Assembly (NCBI RefSeq): GCF_009905375.1
Contig: NC_133652.1
Span: 123,773,205 to 123,837,204 of the forward strand
DNA from: Apium graveolens
Taxonomy: Eukaryota; Streptophyta; Magnoliopsida; Apiales; Apiaceae
Direction of reading: 5' to 3'
Length of the DNA: 64,000 nt
The notes beneath the pieces were generated by a model. That model did not search any database. It had not been told where the DNA came from and saw only the letters and a program-made list of their open reading frames with translations. The translations under genes and the position numbers were made by a program. Positions 1 to 11,659 of the stretch are shown here, one piece after another. How positions within the stretch are numbered: position 1 is the first letter of the stretch; every line of letters starts with the position of its first letter.

Positions 1-1725
1 TTTCTACCTCATTTCCAATCACTACTTGTGTGAAAATGCTCTTCCTTACGCTTTGGTGAAAAAATATATCACCTTTTTTCCATAAGTTATTGCCTCGGTC
101 TTTTAGAGGTTAACATTGTCACAACTGACTCTCGATCATACTTAGGACGTCTCTTATCTTGGGCCCTACATGTTTTCACCAATCTCGACCTTCATTGGGT
201 CGATCTATACTTTCTTATGGTTCAACACGTGCCCACCTGGCATCATTATAATTATGTCATATTTCCTTTATCAAAATTTCTATTCTTGAGAACTTTGAAT
301 ATTACTTTTTTTCCTTGTAAAACCTCTTAGGTTATTCTTGAATCGTTCCTCCTGTATTCCCTAGATACAGGGCATATCAAAATACCATTTACTAATACCA
401 GAATCATTGTTTATATACTTCTGAAAAATTTCTCCACTGATCCTTAAAGGTTGTTGTTACCTTAATCCTTTCCAATTCATACTGTCAAACTCATACTATC
501 CCTATTAAGGGTGAAATACCAACCTTTATGCATTCCCCTAGGATTCATTTTAAGTTACCGATGTTCTATCCTTAATTCCACCTTTAGAAAAAGTACATGC
601 ATCCTTCCATGGATAAGTCAAGTCATATATCCCTGATGAGAGTGTCTTATTCAATCATTCCCACCTCGATAGTATATGCCTAATTTTACAATAGCATCTG
701 TATTCAAAATGAGGTCAATCAATATGGCATCCAAAAGATAACAACGGTTATCCGCTTTTCTTTCCTAATTTGGTAATGACAACAGGGATGTCCTGGAAGA
801 TATTGGTCGTGTTCAATGTGAACTTCTTCTTAATAATTCCTTATTTACTCTTGTTTTTTATCTCAATAGTCATCTCAATGTTGGGATATCTCTCATATAT
901 GGCGTCTCCGTTTCTGGGTATCATGCCACCGGTCTTACACTTCACACTCTTGAAGGTCACTTCCTTCATCCAATTTTCCTAATTTCTTAGTTTCTTGTCT
1001 CTTCAGTCTATCCGCGTCTCATTATTTATCCTTCGAACTATCCCAAGGTTTCCCCAAATCCTTCCAACTTGAAGGGGGTACAACATATATATCTCTTATG
1101 CCTTCAACCATCAACTTTAACTCATGGTGAATCATCCTCATCCTGACGATCATATACTTTTCTATTTGTATTACTACGAGTCTTTAGGGATTCCTCATAC
1201 CCGACTCCCTTATCAATCCTCAAACTCTATTGCCTTTATGCTCCTTTTCACTTCAGTTTCTTTTTATTTTCCTTTCTCTTACAATCATTTTACGTACCCA
1301 CTAATCATTGACTTCAAACATCACATCGTTCTAGGATTCGTTCTAGGATTCTTGTCCTCCAGACGAATCTTGACAACTTTTACAATCTTAGATTCATAAT
1401 TCATCATATTCGTCCGCCTTTATTCTAGCTCTTAAAGCTTTTACACTATCTCCATAACCTTGGAATTTACTTTCTCGAAAAAAAAATTTGACTGAACTTT
1501 AATCAGTTTATCATAACCTCTTGCTCCGCGCCTTTCTCGGTCTTTCACCAGTGGGTGGTCTCTCTCTTAGGAGGGTAAGTGACAAAAACAGTCTTTTGTG
1601 AATCGTCAATCATTTAGAATCTCAAATGATTCCTGTATTTCCTTTAGCCAGGCTCTTGCCTCGACTGGGTTAGCTTGTTCCTTGGAACTCTGAGAGCTTA
1701 GCGACTTAAAGAACCTGAAAGTATT
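1..1725 (-). pseudogene. Decayed Ty3/gypsy DNA including a gag fragment, left of element A
   Basis: Read on the minus strand, about 1725 down to 1430 resembles the capsid part of Ty3/gypsy gag: a VEARAWLKEIQESF stretch near 1690-1640, then a degraded match to the ASYLLKGEANYWW region near 1600-1540, with frame changes and stops between. The homologous segment in element B is at 16190-16330. Toward position 1 the homology fades and I see no domain I can name; 1-1430 is probably more of the same old element. This gag continues on the other side of element A (9097-9345), so A landed inside it. No intact frame is present. Confidence 0.6.
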
Positions 1726-3049
1726 TGTAAGGCATATGTCATAGCCTATTTGTACATTCGAGGATTTAACTCAACTGAAATAAGAATGTAATAAGTAAAT
1801 AGTGGATCTACCGTCAAAGAGATCTCGCAAAGTAATATCTGTCAAAGGATTCAGAAATAAGGTTCATCTACAGACTTGAGGAATTAATTCACTGGAAGAA
1901 GTTCAAGAAATTGATCAAGCCTCAGTGATATAAATCAAGGTTGTGGATTTAATCAAGTGACAGAGATCTCGTCAGGGTATCAAAGAATTACAAGGATTTA
2001 ATCTGAAGAAAATCAATTATCAAAGTTAAGACATGAAGAAACGTCACGGAAGTTAGTCACTCATGAACCAGACAGTACATCGAGTATGAACAGTGAAGTG
2101 GTGGAATTGATTCATAATTGACTGTGATTATCAGAAGATTTTCAGAAGAATGGTTGTTGCTCAAGATTAGTATTAATTATCTATTAATTAATTAAGTCAT
2201 ATAATTTAATTAAGAAAATAAATTATATCTGCAAAGATTAATTTATTGATTAATTGAATTAATTGATTAATTAATTCAGAATTAATATTAAGAATTTTCA
2301 GAAGTTTAATTGGATTAAAAACAGTCTTAAATCAGCAAGACAATTGAAAATGAACTAGCATGACAATCTGGATTGTCATACCGATTGTCATGCCAAGTCA
2401 TTTCAATAGTCATACCGAAAGTTCTACTGGGAAGGAGATTGTCTTACTAGTTCAACTGATTGTCATACCGAAAGTCATTATAGTTCAATCAGATTGTCTT
2501 GCTAGTACAATCAATAGTCCTACCGATTGTCTTGCTGAGCTCAGGATTGTCTTGCCAGTTCAATGAGAGTCTGTTGATTGATTTAAAAAGAAAAGAAGAA
2601 GCAGAAGACTAATATACACACAGAACACAAGTCAAAAACAAGAACACAGCAGAAAATAGAAGACAATATTTCATCCTTCATCTGCAAACTTCAAGATCAT
2701 AATTTCTAGTTTGTAAAGTTAAATCCAAACCACTAGAAATCTTTATCTTGTTCTTGTGTAACTATCTAGCGGATCAAAATCCCTAGAACTTAATCTCAAA
2801 TTGCGTTTAGCATTTGAATCTTTTTATTGCAAAAATAGAAAAAGTTCATGTCGAATTTATTCTAGATTTGTTACAATTAATTTGAGATTAATCCCTTGTA
2901 ATCAATACAGTTGTTGTAACACCTTTCAAGTTTATTAATATTTTTATTTAACTTGAATTTTTTTTCAATTTTTTATTCCGCACTAAATTCGATTATTCGG
3001 TATAGTTTGTATTCAACCCCCCCTTCTACAAACACATTGGGACCTAACA
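1726..3049 (+). repeat. 5' LTR of element A
   Basis: Begins TGTAAGGCATATG and ends ACCTAACA. It matches 7767-9096 along its whole length with scattered single-base differences. It contains a very AT-rich block (about 2165-2340), a short motif array (2361-2561), and a C/T run (about 3015-3025) close to the end. Its last bases are followed directly by the primer-binding site. Confidence 0.95.
2361..2561 (+). repeat. Degenerate short-motif array in the 5' LTR of A
   Basis: About nine spaced copies of ATTGTCWTRCC, alternating with the related AGTCATWCCG and joined by AGTTCAAT-like spacers. The array is not a strict tandem repeat: spacing varies between about 12 and 30 bases. It is repeated in the 3' LTR at 8402-8601. 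Its place before the end of the LTR suggests the U3 or promoter region, but no clear TATA box was identified. Confidence 0.75.
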
Positions 3050-3051
3050 AT

Positions 3052-3063
3052 TGGTATCAGAGC
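3052..3063 (+). other. Primer-binding site of element A (tRNA-iMet)
   Basis: TGGTATCAGAGC, the usual complement of the plant initiator-Met tRNA 3' end, two bases after the end of the 5' LTR. It fixes the element's orientation as plus. Confidence 0.93.
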
Positions 3064-3145
3064 CTTCTGATTAACGAACAAATCAAGATCCTAGACTTTT
3101 GTGATTTTTCAACTCCTTGAATTTTTATTTATTCAAAAATTCATA

Positions 3146-5404
3146 ATGACTACACAAAAAGTTGGAACCGTTAAAATTCCATTATTTGATAAAGAAAACT
3201 ACATCATGTGGAAGAAGAAGATGCTATTATTTTTACAAGTTACAAATCCCAAATATTTGAACTTGTTAAAGAAGGGTCCAAAAACTCCGATGGTTATTGA
3301 ACCAGAGGTGATAGAAGATGATGTTGTGATTACCAAAGCTAGAACATATCCAAAAGAGCCTGAAGATTTTACTCCTGCTGAAAAGGAAGGAGCCTCCTTG
3401 GATGTCAGCCTTCAATTAATATTGATTGATTCCCTTGATCCCTTGATGAACAGACATGTGATGAACTGTAAAAATTCCAAACACATGTGGGAAACTATTG
3501 AGGTGATTAATGAAGGCACATAGGAAGTTAGGGAGAACAAGTTGGAGATCCTAACCTCTGAGTATGAACATTTTAAATCAAATCCAGGAGAAGGAATTTC
3601 TGAAGTGTTTGAGAGGTACAATGCATTGATCAATAACCTGAACATAAATGGAAAATATTATTCAATCAGGGAGGTCAACAAAAAGTTCCTTTTAACACTG
3701 CCAACTCATCTTGAACATAGAATCACTGCCATTAGAGAAGCTAGAGATCTGAGTGAGATTTCTTTGGATAGACTCTATGGTGTGTTAAAAACCTATGAGT
3801 TGGAGCAGATTCAGCAGAAGGAAGTCTACGGGAAAGATAGAATGGTCAGCACATCTACTGCTCTTGTAGCTGAAGGTTAACAACAACAACAATCTCAACA
3901 GTCGGAGAGAATGGTACAGTTTTCCAAGGCTGAGGAAAATGTGATAGTAGCAGAATATGATCCTCCTACTACAAATCAATCCAGTGATGATTTTTATTCC
4001 TTGGAAGAGCTGGAGCAATTGGAAGATGAGTCAATGGCCCAAATTGTCAAGAGATTCTCCAATGTCAGATTCAAGAGAAATCCAAAGTTCAAGTACAAGT
4101 CCAACTATAACAGATTCCAAACAGGTGGATCTTCATCCTCTAACACCAGTAGTGGTGGATACAAAACAGGGATGGTTGATCGGAGCACCATTAGATGCTA
4201 TAACTGCAATGAGTTGGGACACTTTGCCACAGAATGTAGGAAGCCAAAGCAAGTAAGGAAGAACTCTTATTATTCAAATCAGAAGAGTAACTCTGAAAGG
4301 GCTTATCTGGCAAAGGGAAGAAGCTGGGATGATACTGACAGTGAAGATGAAGAAGAAGGGAATCTTGCTCTTATGGCTATTGATGGAAAAGCTTCATCGT
4401 CAAGAAAAGAGGTAAAATATACTGATGCTGAATTAGTTTATCATCTAGGAGGTAACTTAGATTGTGCTCGTCGTGATAATGAACTGTTAAGTTTACAGAT
4501 CAAAGACCTTGAGAAAGAGGTCAATGAATTAAGACTTGTGCACATTAATCAAGACAAGTTAAAAGAACAAGTATCTTTTCTAGAGAATAGAGTTGACTGT
4601 TATAGAAAACTCGAAACTATTCTCAAAGACAAGATCACTGGTCTTGAGACTAAGGTTAGAGCCTACTTCAATTCTTGTTCAAAGGCTAAAGAGTTCTACA
4701 GTAAGCAAGTTGTTAATCAAACATCTGGAATAGGTTATGATTACAATGCTGTTATTAGAGAATTAGGCATAAACTCCCCTCCTCATGTATGTGTTAAAGG
4801 TAGGGAAGTACCACATGTGCTTAAGGGTGTTGATGAACCCCTCTATAAAGCATCAATTGCTGAACCATTTGATGGGACCTCTTCTGTTATTCAAGAAGAA
4901 ATACGTGCTGAAGATCATGCTAATGAGAAGGTTGTTTCCGAGTCAAGTATGTCGAAAGTTCCAGTCAAAGTTGTGAAAGCAACTGAGACTAACTCGGACA
5001 TACATGAGTTGGATAACAAAAATGCCATGTCTACCATGCATAAATTTCCTGCTGTTAATCACTCTCATAAAGCATGTGGTATTGCTAATTGTATGTCTTG
5101 TGCTTTTAATTTGATGTATGCTTATTTTAATGGTAAGCATGTTTCTAGTGATAAGACTACTCCTCGTCAGCATATGAATAATAAGAAGCATGATAAGTCT
5201 AAGACTGCTAGTCCTTCCAAGGCTAGAAAGGAGACATTTGTGCCAAAGCCTAAACAGAAATTTGTTAAGGCTGTTTACAAGGTCAAATGTTCAGTCATTG
5301 AGAAAGTTGAGACCATTAAAATTAAAAATGTTGTTTTGCCTGACAAAGGACAATTCTACAAGTATGCCGGGCCCAACCAAGTTTGGGTTCCGAAGAAGGT
5401 CTAA
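3146..5404 (+). pseudogene. gag of element A, one frame with two stop codons
   Basis: One uninterrupted frame of about 752 codons from ATG 3146, broken only by TAG at 3521 and TAA at 3878; both are explained by Gln codons (CAG, CAA) changed by a single C-to-T. Order: an N-terminal copia-type domain (starting MTTQKVGTVKIP), a capsid-like helical region to about residue 245, an acidic stretch, one CCHC zinc knuckle (CYNCNELGHFATEC, 4195-4236), a long coiled coil (roughly residues 465-530), and a Lys-rich tail ending QVWVPKKV. A gag of this size with coiled coil is typical of SIRE-type elements. It would form the virus-like particle and bind RNA. The same tail (QVWVLK) is seen in element H. Confidence 0.85.
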
Positions 5405-5444
5405 TCCATTTGTAGTGCAGGGCATTAAACAGATGTAACCGGTA

Positions 5445-5622
5445 GTGTGGATTCTTGACAGTGGATCATCAAGACATATGACCGGAGATAGAGCCCTGCT
5501 ATCAAATGTGGTTGAGAAAGTTGGCCCCCTGGTTACCTTTGGAGATAACAGCAAAGATTTATCTGAGGGATATGGCTGCTTGCAAGCTGGGAATGTTATC
5601 ATTGAAAATTTGTATATTGTGC
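5445..5622 (+). pseudogene. Start of the aspartic protease of element A, truncated
   Basis: Contains WILDSGSSRHMTG with the protease DSG catalytic motif near 5457, then the FGDNS and GNVIIENL segments. The matching stretch in element H is at about 62650-62500, where it continues into the GAG-pre-integrase and integrase domains. Here recognisable homology stops near 5622, which marks the left edge of the large pol deletion. The frame differs from gag, and a stop separates the two. Confidence 0.8.
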
Positions 5623-7752
5623 TAGGTTATTATCAGGAAGCAGTATCTAACATATAGCAGCAGTGATGAGACTTGAGAATATTATGACATATCAGGCACC
5701 TGCTGCACATTACACTTGGAATTGGACTCTAGTAAGATGTGTACAAGTGTACTCCTGGTTGGTGAGTCAAAAGAGGAAGTCAATGCACCACAGTTCATGG
5801 ACTTTGCAGTTGCAGATCTATTGGACTATGCAATCTCTTCTTCACAATCTCACTTCAGGTTGGTATGAACTAGTGTACTGCTCAAGTAATCGTCATATTT
5901 ATAACTCTCTAATCACTAGGCACAATCATATTGTTTAATATGTACAGTGAGTTTTAGGAGTAAATCAAACTTCTTTCTACATTAGTGATTTCTTATTTCA
6001 TGTAAAATCCTTTGAAATCACTATTGTACATCATCTCTCTCACAAGATTAAATGTACAATTTTCATTCATTATAGATCTTAAGTACATTTTATCTCTCTA
6101 TATTGCCCTATGTTCTGTGATACAGGTTCAGTCTCCAATGGCTTTCTTTCATTGACAGTCATGAGGTTGAAAACCCACAACATCTATCCCAGACTGTAAA
6201 AACAAACACAGAAACAGAACCAACCAACACTCTCTTACCACTAAATGTAGTATGAATGAGCGTGAGGGAGATAGTGCCTTAGTGCACCACATAAGGAAGG
6301 TTCTGTAGTCAACCCAGCAGCTCTGTCTCTTACATAGATGAGTAGTATTTAAACCGAGACAACTGCTAGCTCCCATACATCTTCTCAAAAAGATGTAATG
6401 GCTGAAAAGGCACAAAAACAGTTACTTGATTCATTCTCTCAACAGGGTGCGTCTATTGAAATTTTCCTGTCGGCCAGGGTATCCGTTATAGTGTCACCAC
6501 TTCAAACATAAGAAATTCTTGATGTACAAGGAAAGGTTACACACACAAAGGATGAGTTGACGGAAACGAGAGTTTCGACCATTTTAAGGTCAGATTCGAT
6601 TGTTTAAGGTTCGTTAATGGACCAATTGTCTTTACAGGTGTTAGGAGAGGATACTGATCCAAAAGCCATATGTCAGTGGTCAGTGTCTACCTCTCCAGGC
6701 TTAAATCCCCTGGATGCATCTGCGAATAGTGGATCTGACATAGGCGCAGATCGGCAACTTGTTGACAATGATTCAGATATTACCTGATAACTCACAAGGA
6801 AATGTCTTCACAGACATTAGAAGGGAACCTTGATCTTTATGCTAAATTCTTTGGATCATTGTTTACCTTTCCAGAATTCAAATCTGGAACCCTAAAAGGG
6901 AAACTAGCAACTTGTAAATTATGACTCAGATTCATCTAACGAGTTTAACAAGGATGGGGATTTGTGAACTCCCATTGCACCACTTGTGACCTCCTTAAGG
7001 ATGGCTAAGGTGATTTTCCTTGCATGTATAACTGATTTTTGGAGCTATGAGTGGAGTGATACACTTGTGAGAATGAGTGTAAACACGAGTGGAGAGAAGA
7101 GTGAAACACATGTGAGGTACACTAAACAGAATAACACACTCACAGTGAGGAAGAAAGAAAAACACTGGTTATTTCTTTTCCAACCAAGTGAAATATGAGA
7201 ACTCCTTCAGACGACGGCATACATTCCTTCTTTAAGAGGGAGATAAAAGCTTAAGTAATAGTTTGGAGGATTCCTCAACTAAGGGGGAGAAATAGCAGGG
7301 AGGAAGAAAAAGATCCTACATATGTACACTACACCACACCATGTTGTTTGTAACTACGGATCCTATTGTACGGGAGAGGTGGTAAACACAAGGTGATTTT
7401 CTAGTAAGGGAAGAAGCTGTTTTCTAAAAAGGGGAGTACCATTGGTTTTTCTCTGCGGATCCTATTGTACGGGAGAGGTGGTAAACGAAGGTGATCTTCT
7501 TTAATCAGTTGATTCTCATAGGGGGAGAAGCAAGACAGATATGCGCTTCTCAACAGGAAATGTGGTTGTACAAATGAAAATGAAACTACTTGAAGATATG
7601 TTCAGTCTAGAGGAACATCTATTTGGAATCTGGAAAAGGTTAAATGTCATCCGGAACTTTTCTGCTATTTACTTTGCATTTCTGTTTATATATTTTTCTT
7701 ATTTGTTAGTTGAGTTATCCTCTAGGTATTTGTGTGTTATTGTCTAACAAAC
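5623..7752 (+). other. 3' region of element A without pol
   Basis: No integrase, RT or RNase H motif was found here on either strand. Short broken frames (for example around 6640-6800 and 6930-7198, with Ser/Asp-rich words such as GSDIGADRQLVDNDSD) look like remnants of the additional ORF that SIRE-type elements carry after pol; this is inference. At 7357-7387 and 7456-7486 a ~31-bp block around CGGATCCTATTGTACGGG is repeated with a 99-bp offset, a local duplication close to the polypurine tract. Confidence 0.55.
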
Positions 7753-7766
7753 AAATAGGGGGAGAT
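7753..7766 (+). other. Polypurine tract of element A
   Basis: AAATAGGGGGAGAT directly abuts the 3' LTR start, as expected for the plus-strand DNA primer of an LTR retrotransposon. Near-identical tracts precede the 3' LTRs of F and H. Confidence 0.88.
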
Positions 7767-9096
7767 TGTAAGGCATATGTCATAGCCTATTTGTACATTC
7801 GAGGATTTAACTCAACTCAAATAAGAATGTAATAAGTAAATAGTGGATCTACCGTCAAAGAGATCTCGCAAAGTAATATCTGTCAAAGGATTCAGAAATA
7901 AGGTTCATCTACAGACTTGAGGAATTAATTCACTGGAAGAAGTTCAAGAAATTGATCAAGCCTCAGTGATATAAATCAAGGTTGTGGATTTAATCAAGTG
8001 ACAGAGATCTCGTCAGGGTATCAAAGAATTACAAGGATTTAATCTGAAGAAAATCAATTATCAAATTTAAGACATGAAGAAACATCACGGAAGTTAGTCA
8101 CTCATGAACCAGACAGTACATCGAGTGTCAACAGTGAAGTGGTGGAATTGATTCATAATTGACTATGATTATCAGAAGATTTTCAGAAGAATAGTTGCTG
8201 CTCAAGATTAGTATTAATTCTCTATTAATTAATTAAGTCATATAATTTAATTAAGAAAATAAATTATATCTGCAAAGATTAATTTATTGATTAATTGAAT
8301 TAATTGATTAATTAATTCAGAATTAATATTAAGAATTCTCAGAAGTTTAATTGGATTAAAAATAGTCTTAAATCAGCAAGACAATTGAAAATGAACTAGC
8401 ATGACAATCTGGATTGTCATACCGATTGTCATGCCAAGTCATTTCAATAGTCATACCGAAAGTTCTACTGGGAAGGAGATTGTCTTGCTAGTTCAACTGA
8501 TTGTCATACCGAAAGTCATTGTAGTTCAATCAGATTGTCTTGCTAGTACAATCAATAGTCCTACCGATTGTCTTGCTGAGCTCAGGATTGTCTTGCCAGT
8601 TCAATGAGAGTTTGTTGATTGATTTAAAAAGAAAAGAAGAAGCAGAAGACTAATATACACACAGAACACAAGTCAAAAACAAGAACACAGCAGAAAAGAA
8701 AAAGAAGACAATATTTCATCCTTCATCTGCAAACTTCAAGATCATAATTTCTAGTTTGTAAAGTTAAATCCAAACCACTAGAAATCTTTATCTTGTTCTT
8801 GTGTAACTATTTAGCGGATCAAAATCCCTAGAACTTAATCTCAAATTACGTTTAGCATTTGAATCTTTTTATTGCAAAAATAGAAAAAGTTCATGTCGAA
8901 TTTATTCTAGATTTGTGATAATTAATTTGAGATTAATCCCTTGTAATCGATAAAGTTGTTGTAACACCTTTCAAGTTTAATAATATTTTTATTTAACTTG
9001 AATTTTGTTTCAATTTTTTATTCCGCACTAAATTTGATTATTCGGTATAGTTTGTATTCAACCCCCCCTCTTCTACAAACACATTTGGACCTAACA
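7767..9096 (+). repeat. 3' LTR of element A
   Basis: TGTAAGG...CTAACA, aligned end to end with 1726-3049. Differences include a small insertion around 8695-8702 and one extra C in the C/T run near 9067. It carries the second copy of the short-motif array at 8402-8601. The base after the LTR returns to the minus-strand gag of the older gypsy DNA. Confidence 0.95.
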
Positions 9097-9345
9097 GAAT
9101 TTCTCACCACATTGTTTCCTCAGGGTGGTGGTTGGGGATAATAGTCTAAGTTCTGTCTAAAAAGGTCCATAAATTGTCGTATAGGAATACCGTCTCGGGT
9201 CCCCTTTCCTTACTTGACTCCTGTTTTCTTAGTCTGAACGTTCCCTCATTCTCCCCATAATCGGGGTCATCATACATGTTTTAAATCCTCATTTTCCACT
9301 CCATCATGTTATGGGTTCCTTCTATCTTGATGGCGACCTCCCTGA
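9097..9345 (-). pseudogene. gag N-terminal fragment of the gypsy DNA interrupted by A
   Basis: Minus-strand reading gives a Met-Tyr-Asp-Asp-Pro start near 9270 and a LWTFLDR/NLDYYPQPPP-like segment near 9180-9125, broken by stops. At its 3' end it joins the gag sequence at 1725 and lower, so the two form one gag split by element A. Too decayed to give a lineage beyond Ty3/gypsy. Confidence 0.55.
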
Positions 9346-9399
9346 CTATCACGTTCAGGGTTTGCTCTAAATCTTATTCCTCAAACTAGCTTTCATCTA

Positions 9400-10250
9400 A
9401 GATTTCATCTTTAAGCTCTTGAACATTTGGAACCCAAATTCTGTAGGAATACCTCATTATTCCCTTGTCATCTTTCTCGGTATTAATCTCTTATCTATTT
9501 GTTGGCTCTCTGCCTTTATTCATCACTTTTTCTGGCATAATATGTTCTTTTCCAATAATTCGGGCTGTATTGCAATCTCAAACAGCTTTTCGGTACCGGC
9601 TCCGGTTACCTTCACTTCTATTTCCATTTTCTCAAAATCTCTTATCAACTCTCCCAAAGACATTATCATCTTGAGTCTCTCCTTTACACTAAGGGCATTA
9701 GCCACCATTTTGGTTTTCCCTGGATGATAAAGAATCTCATAATCGTAATCCTTGATTAGCTCTAATCACCTCCTCTGGCGCATATTGAGCTCTCCTGCGT
9801 GAAATGTACTAGAGCACTTATGGCTAATGTAAATCTCGCACTTCTCTCCATACAAGTAGTGCCTCAAATCTTTAGCGCAAAACTATTGCCACGAGCCCAA
9901 GCTCATGGGTGGGGATATCGAATTTTATATTCCCTTAATTGTCTTGACGTGTACGCGATTACCTTGTTGTGCTATATAAGAAGCACCCTAATTCCTTATA
10001 CGAAGCGTCACTACACATTCCAAAATCTCCTTTTCCATCCGGCAACGCCAACATAGGCATCGTCACCCACCTTTGCTTCAGTTCTTAAAAGCTTTTCTCG
10101 CATTTCTCTGTCCATTCAAACTTTTCAGTCTTACGAGTAAGCCGCGTTAAAGGGCTACTATCTTTACAAACTTGAACGAACCTCCGGTAGTGACCGGCCA
10201 ATCCTACCTCTGGTAGTTCCCTAACCATGGTCATCAATTCCTCAGTGGTC
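9400..10250 (-). pseudogene. Decayed RT thumb - RNase H - integrase start of gypsy element C
   Basis: On the minus strand from 10250 down: GHYRRFVQ (RT connection), EKFEWTEKCEKSF, then RNase H words CSDASYKELG and THELGLVAIV, a YHPGK-like stretch, and ANALSVKERL with the usual catalytic Asp of ADALSR replaced by Asn. It ends with PELLEK and the integrase entry WVPN near 9440. Several frameshifts and stops. The domain order is right for a Tekay-type gypsy, but gag-protease and the RT palm are absent upstream and gag sequence follows downstream, so the element is rearranged. Confidence 0.75.
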
Positions 10251-10259
10251 CCTTATTCA

Positions 10260-10629
10260 TTCTTGTCAGGATCCTCCACGGGATCCTCCCCAGCACAATC
10301 CCTTCTAGGACAATATCCTCAACCGCTACATCCTCAATATGAACATCATCCGGTCCTGCGTTAGGACGCTCTATCGGATCCACAATCCGATCTCCAATTA
10401 GTAATACAACATCATCACGCTGTTGCTCCTCAACCTCAGGGTTCGGAGTTCTGCTGCCATATACGATAACGAACTACGCTTCTATCACGATATTTATAAG
10501 GGTTCCCATAAGGGTTTTAATTGTCAGTACTACGCTAGGTAGCCCGACTATGAACTTGGCAAGAGTTCTTATTATCTTAGTGAACTTATTATCATAACGC
10601 CACATCATCTCTGAGGTCTATAACGCTTG
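10260..10629 (-). pseudogene. Leader and possible gag 5' end of gypsy element C
   Basis: Lies between the primer site and the RT remnant on the minus strand. A weak acidic frame (words such as DVHIEDVAVEDIVLEGI near 10350-10290) may be an upstream or gag-proximal coding region. I recognise no domain; assignment rests on position only. Confidence 0.35.
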
Positions 10630-10641
10630 GCTCTGATACCA
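10630..10641 (-). other. Primer-binding site of gypsy element C
   Basis: GCTCTGATACCA on the plus strand is the reverse complement of the tRNA-iMet primer site. It sits four bases from the LTR edge and shows that element C runs on the minus strand. Confidence 0.85.
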
Positions 10642-10645
10642 TTTC

Positions 10646-11659
10646 TATAACACCCCCAAATCCGGGGTCGGGGATTCGGGTTGTCACGAGTTCCATTTCC
10701 CTTATCAATACTTAATCTTAACAGTCAACCAACTACTGCGTACTGTGACCCCACAATATACACACACCACAAGTTATAGTCTCAGAGATGAATACCAAAA
10801 ATAACACAAGTCATTTTATTCCACAATTATAAGTCATTACACCTCAAAAGGGTTTCTGAATAATTTTACATATTTTTTTGCCATTATTACAATTCATAAT
10901 ATACATAAGTCTGGTACATCAATAGTTGAAAACCTAGCCTATTGGTAGTCCCTACCTCAGCTACGGTGGTATCAACGCCTACAGGGAACTGCGGAACGTT
11001 TCCTATCCGCTCGCGAATTGGGAGCTTGATCCTGTTCATCTTGTCTATCTGTTGTTGTGTGATGAAAGAAGAAAGCAAGGGTGAGCAACAAGCCCACCGA
11101 AATAATATGTATAATAATTAACAATATATGAGCATTCTCATAGTACTCAAGAAATTCTTGGTTAAGAAGAAATGAACCAAGTTGATATCTTAACGCGATC
11201 AAGTCGCAAAATATTCAGTATATACATACATATATACTTTTTACAATCTTTGAAATCCTCTGACATGTATAATATACAAAGAGTTCCAGTTTATAACTGT
11301 ATAAAAATATCGTTGCAAGGTGATCTCATATATCTAACCTTGTCTCAATGTTTTTCTAAAAATCTTTGATATGCATAAGATAATCATTTACTAGATATAA
11401 GTTTAAAAGATGAAGTTACAAGATACTCCAATATACTTATATCTTTTCCGAATACTACTTGAACTACCACCGTTCAAGTTATAATTAGTTTCAAAAGTTC
11501 ATCACACGGATGATACTACAAGATAAGACTTGAATAGATTCAATCTTTGAAATGTCATTATAAATAATGAAGTTACGAGATACTTCATTAAGTCCTGATA
11601 TATATATACACACCTATATATATATACATTTCATACACTCCTTGAAAACCTCTGTTATG
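10646..11659 (-). repeat. 5' LTR of gypsy element C, truncated
   Basis: Begins TATAACACCCCC on the plus strand, which fits the TGTAACACCC edge of related LTRs (compare 40326) with one G-to-A change. It continues with AT-rich DNA to 11659, where it is cut off at the start of element B sequence. It includes a small minus-strand frame (start MNRIKLPIRERIGN near 11040), comparable in position to the LTR frames of B and D. The outer end of this LTR is missing. Confidence 0.65.

Larger units (their letters stand above)
1726..9096 (+). mobile_element. Element A: SIRE-like Ty1/copia retrotransposon lacking integrase, RT and RNase H
   Basis: A complete LTR-to-LTR element: TG...CA LTRs at 1726-3049 and 7767-9096, a tRNA-iMet primer site right after the 5' LTR, and a polypurine tract right before the 3' LTR. 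Inside are a long gag and the first part of a protease, after which all integrase, RT and RNase H sequence is missing; the ~2.1 kb that follows resembles the noncoding/extra-ORF tail of SIRE elements. The two LTRs look nearly identical, so insertion was recent. Flanking 5-mers are GTATT and GAATT, one mismatch, as for a slightly mutated target duplication. It could only move with proteins from a relative. Confidence 0.9.

Noticed and set aside
770..1399. Hydrophobic plus-strand ORFs (70 and 91 codons)
   Set aside because: They lie in decayed gypsy DNA read in the wrong sense; hydrophobicity comes from T-rich sequence.
3052..3063. Part of a tRNA-Met gene
   Set aside because: Only the 12-base primer match is present, next to an LTR; no tRNA fold.
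3412..4018. Minus-strand ORFs in element A
   Set aside because: Shadows of gag; no motif of their own.
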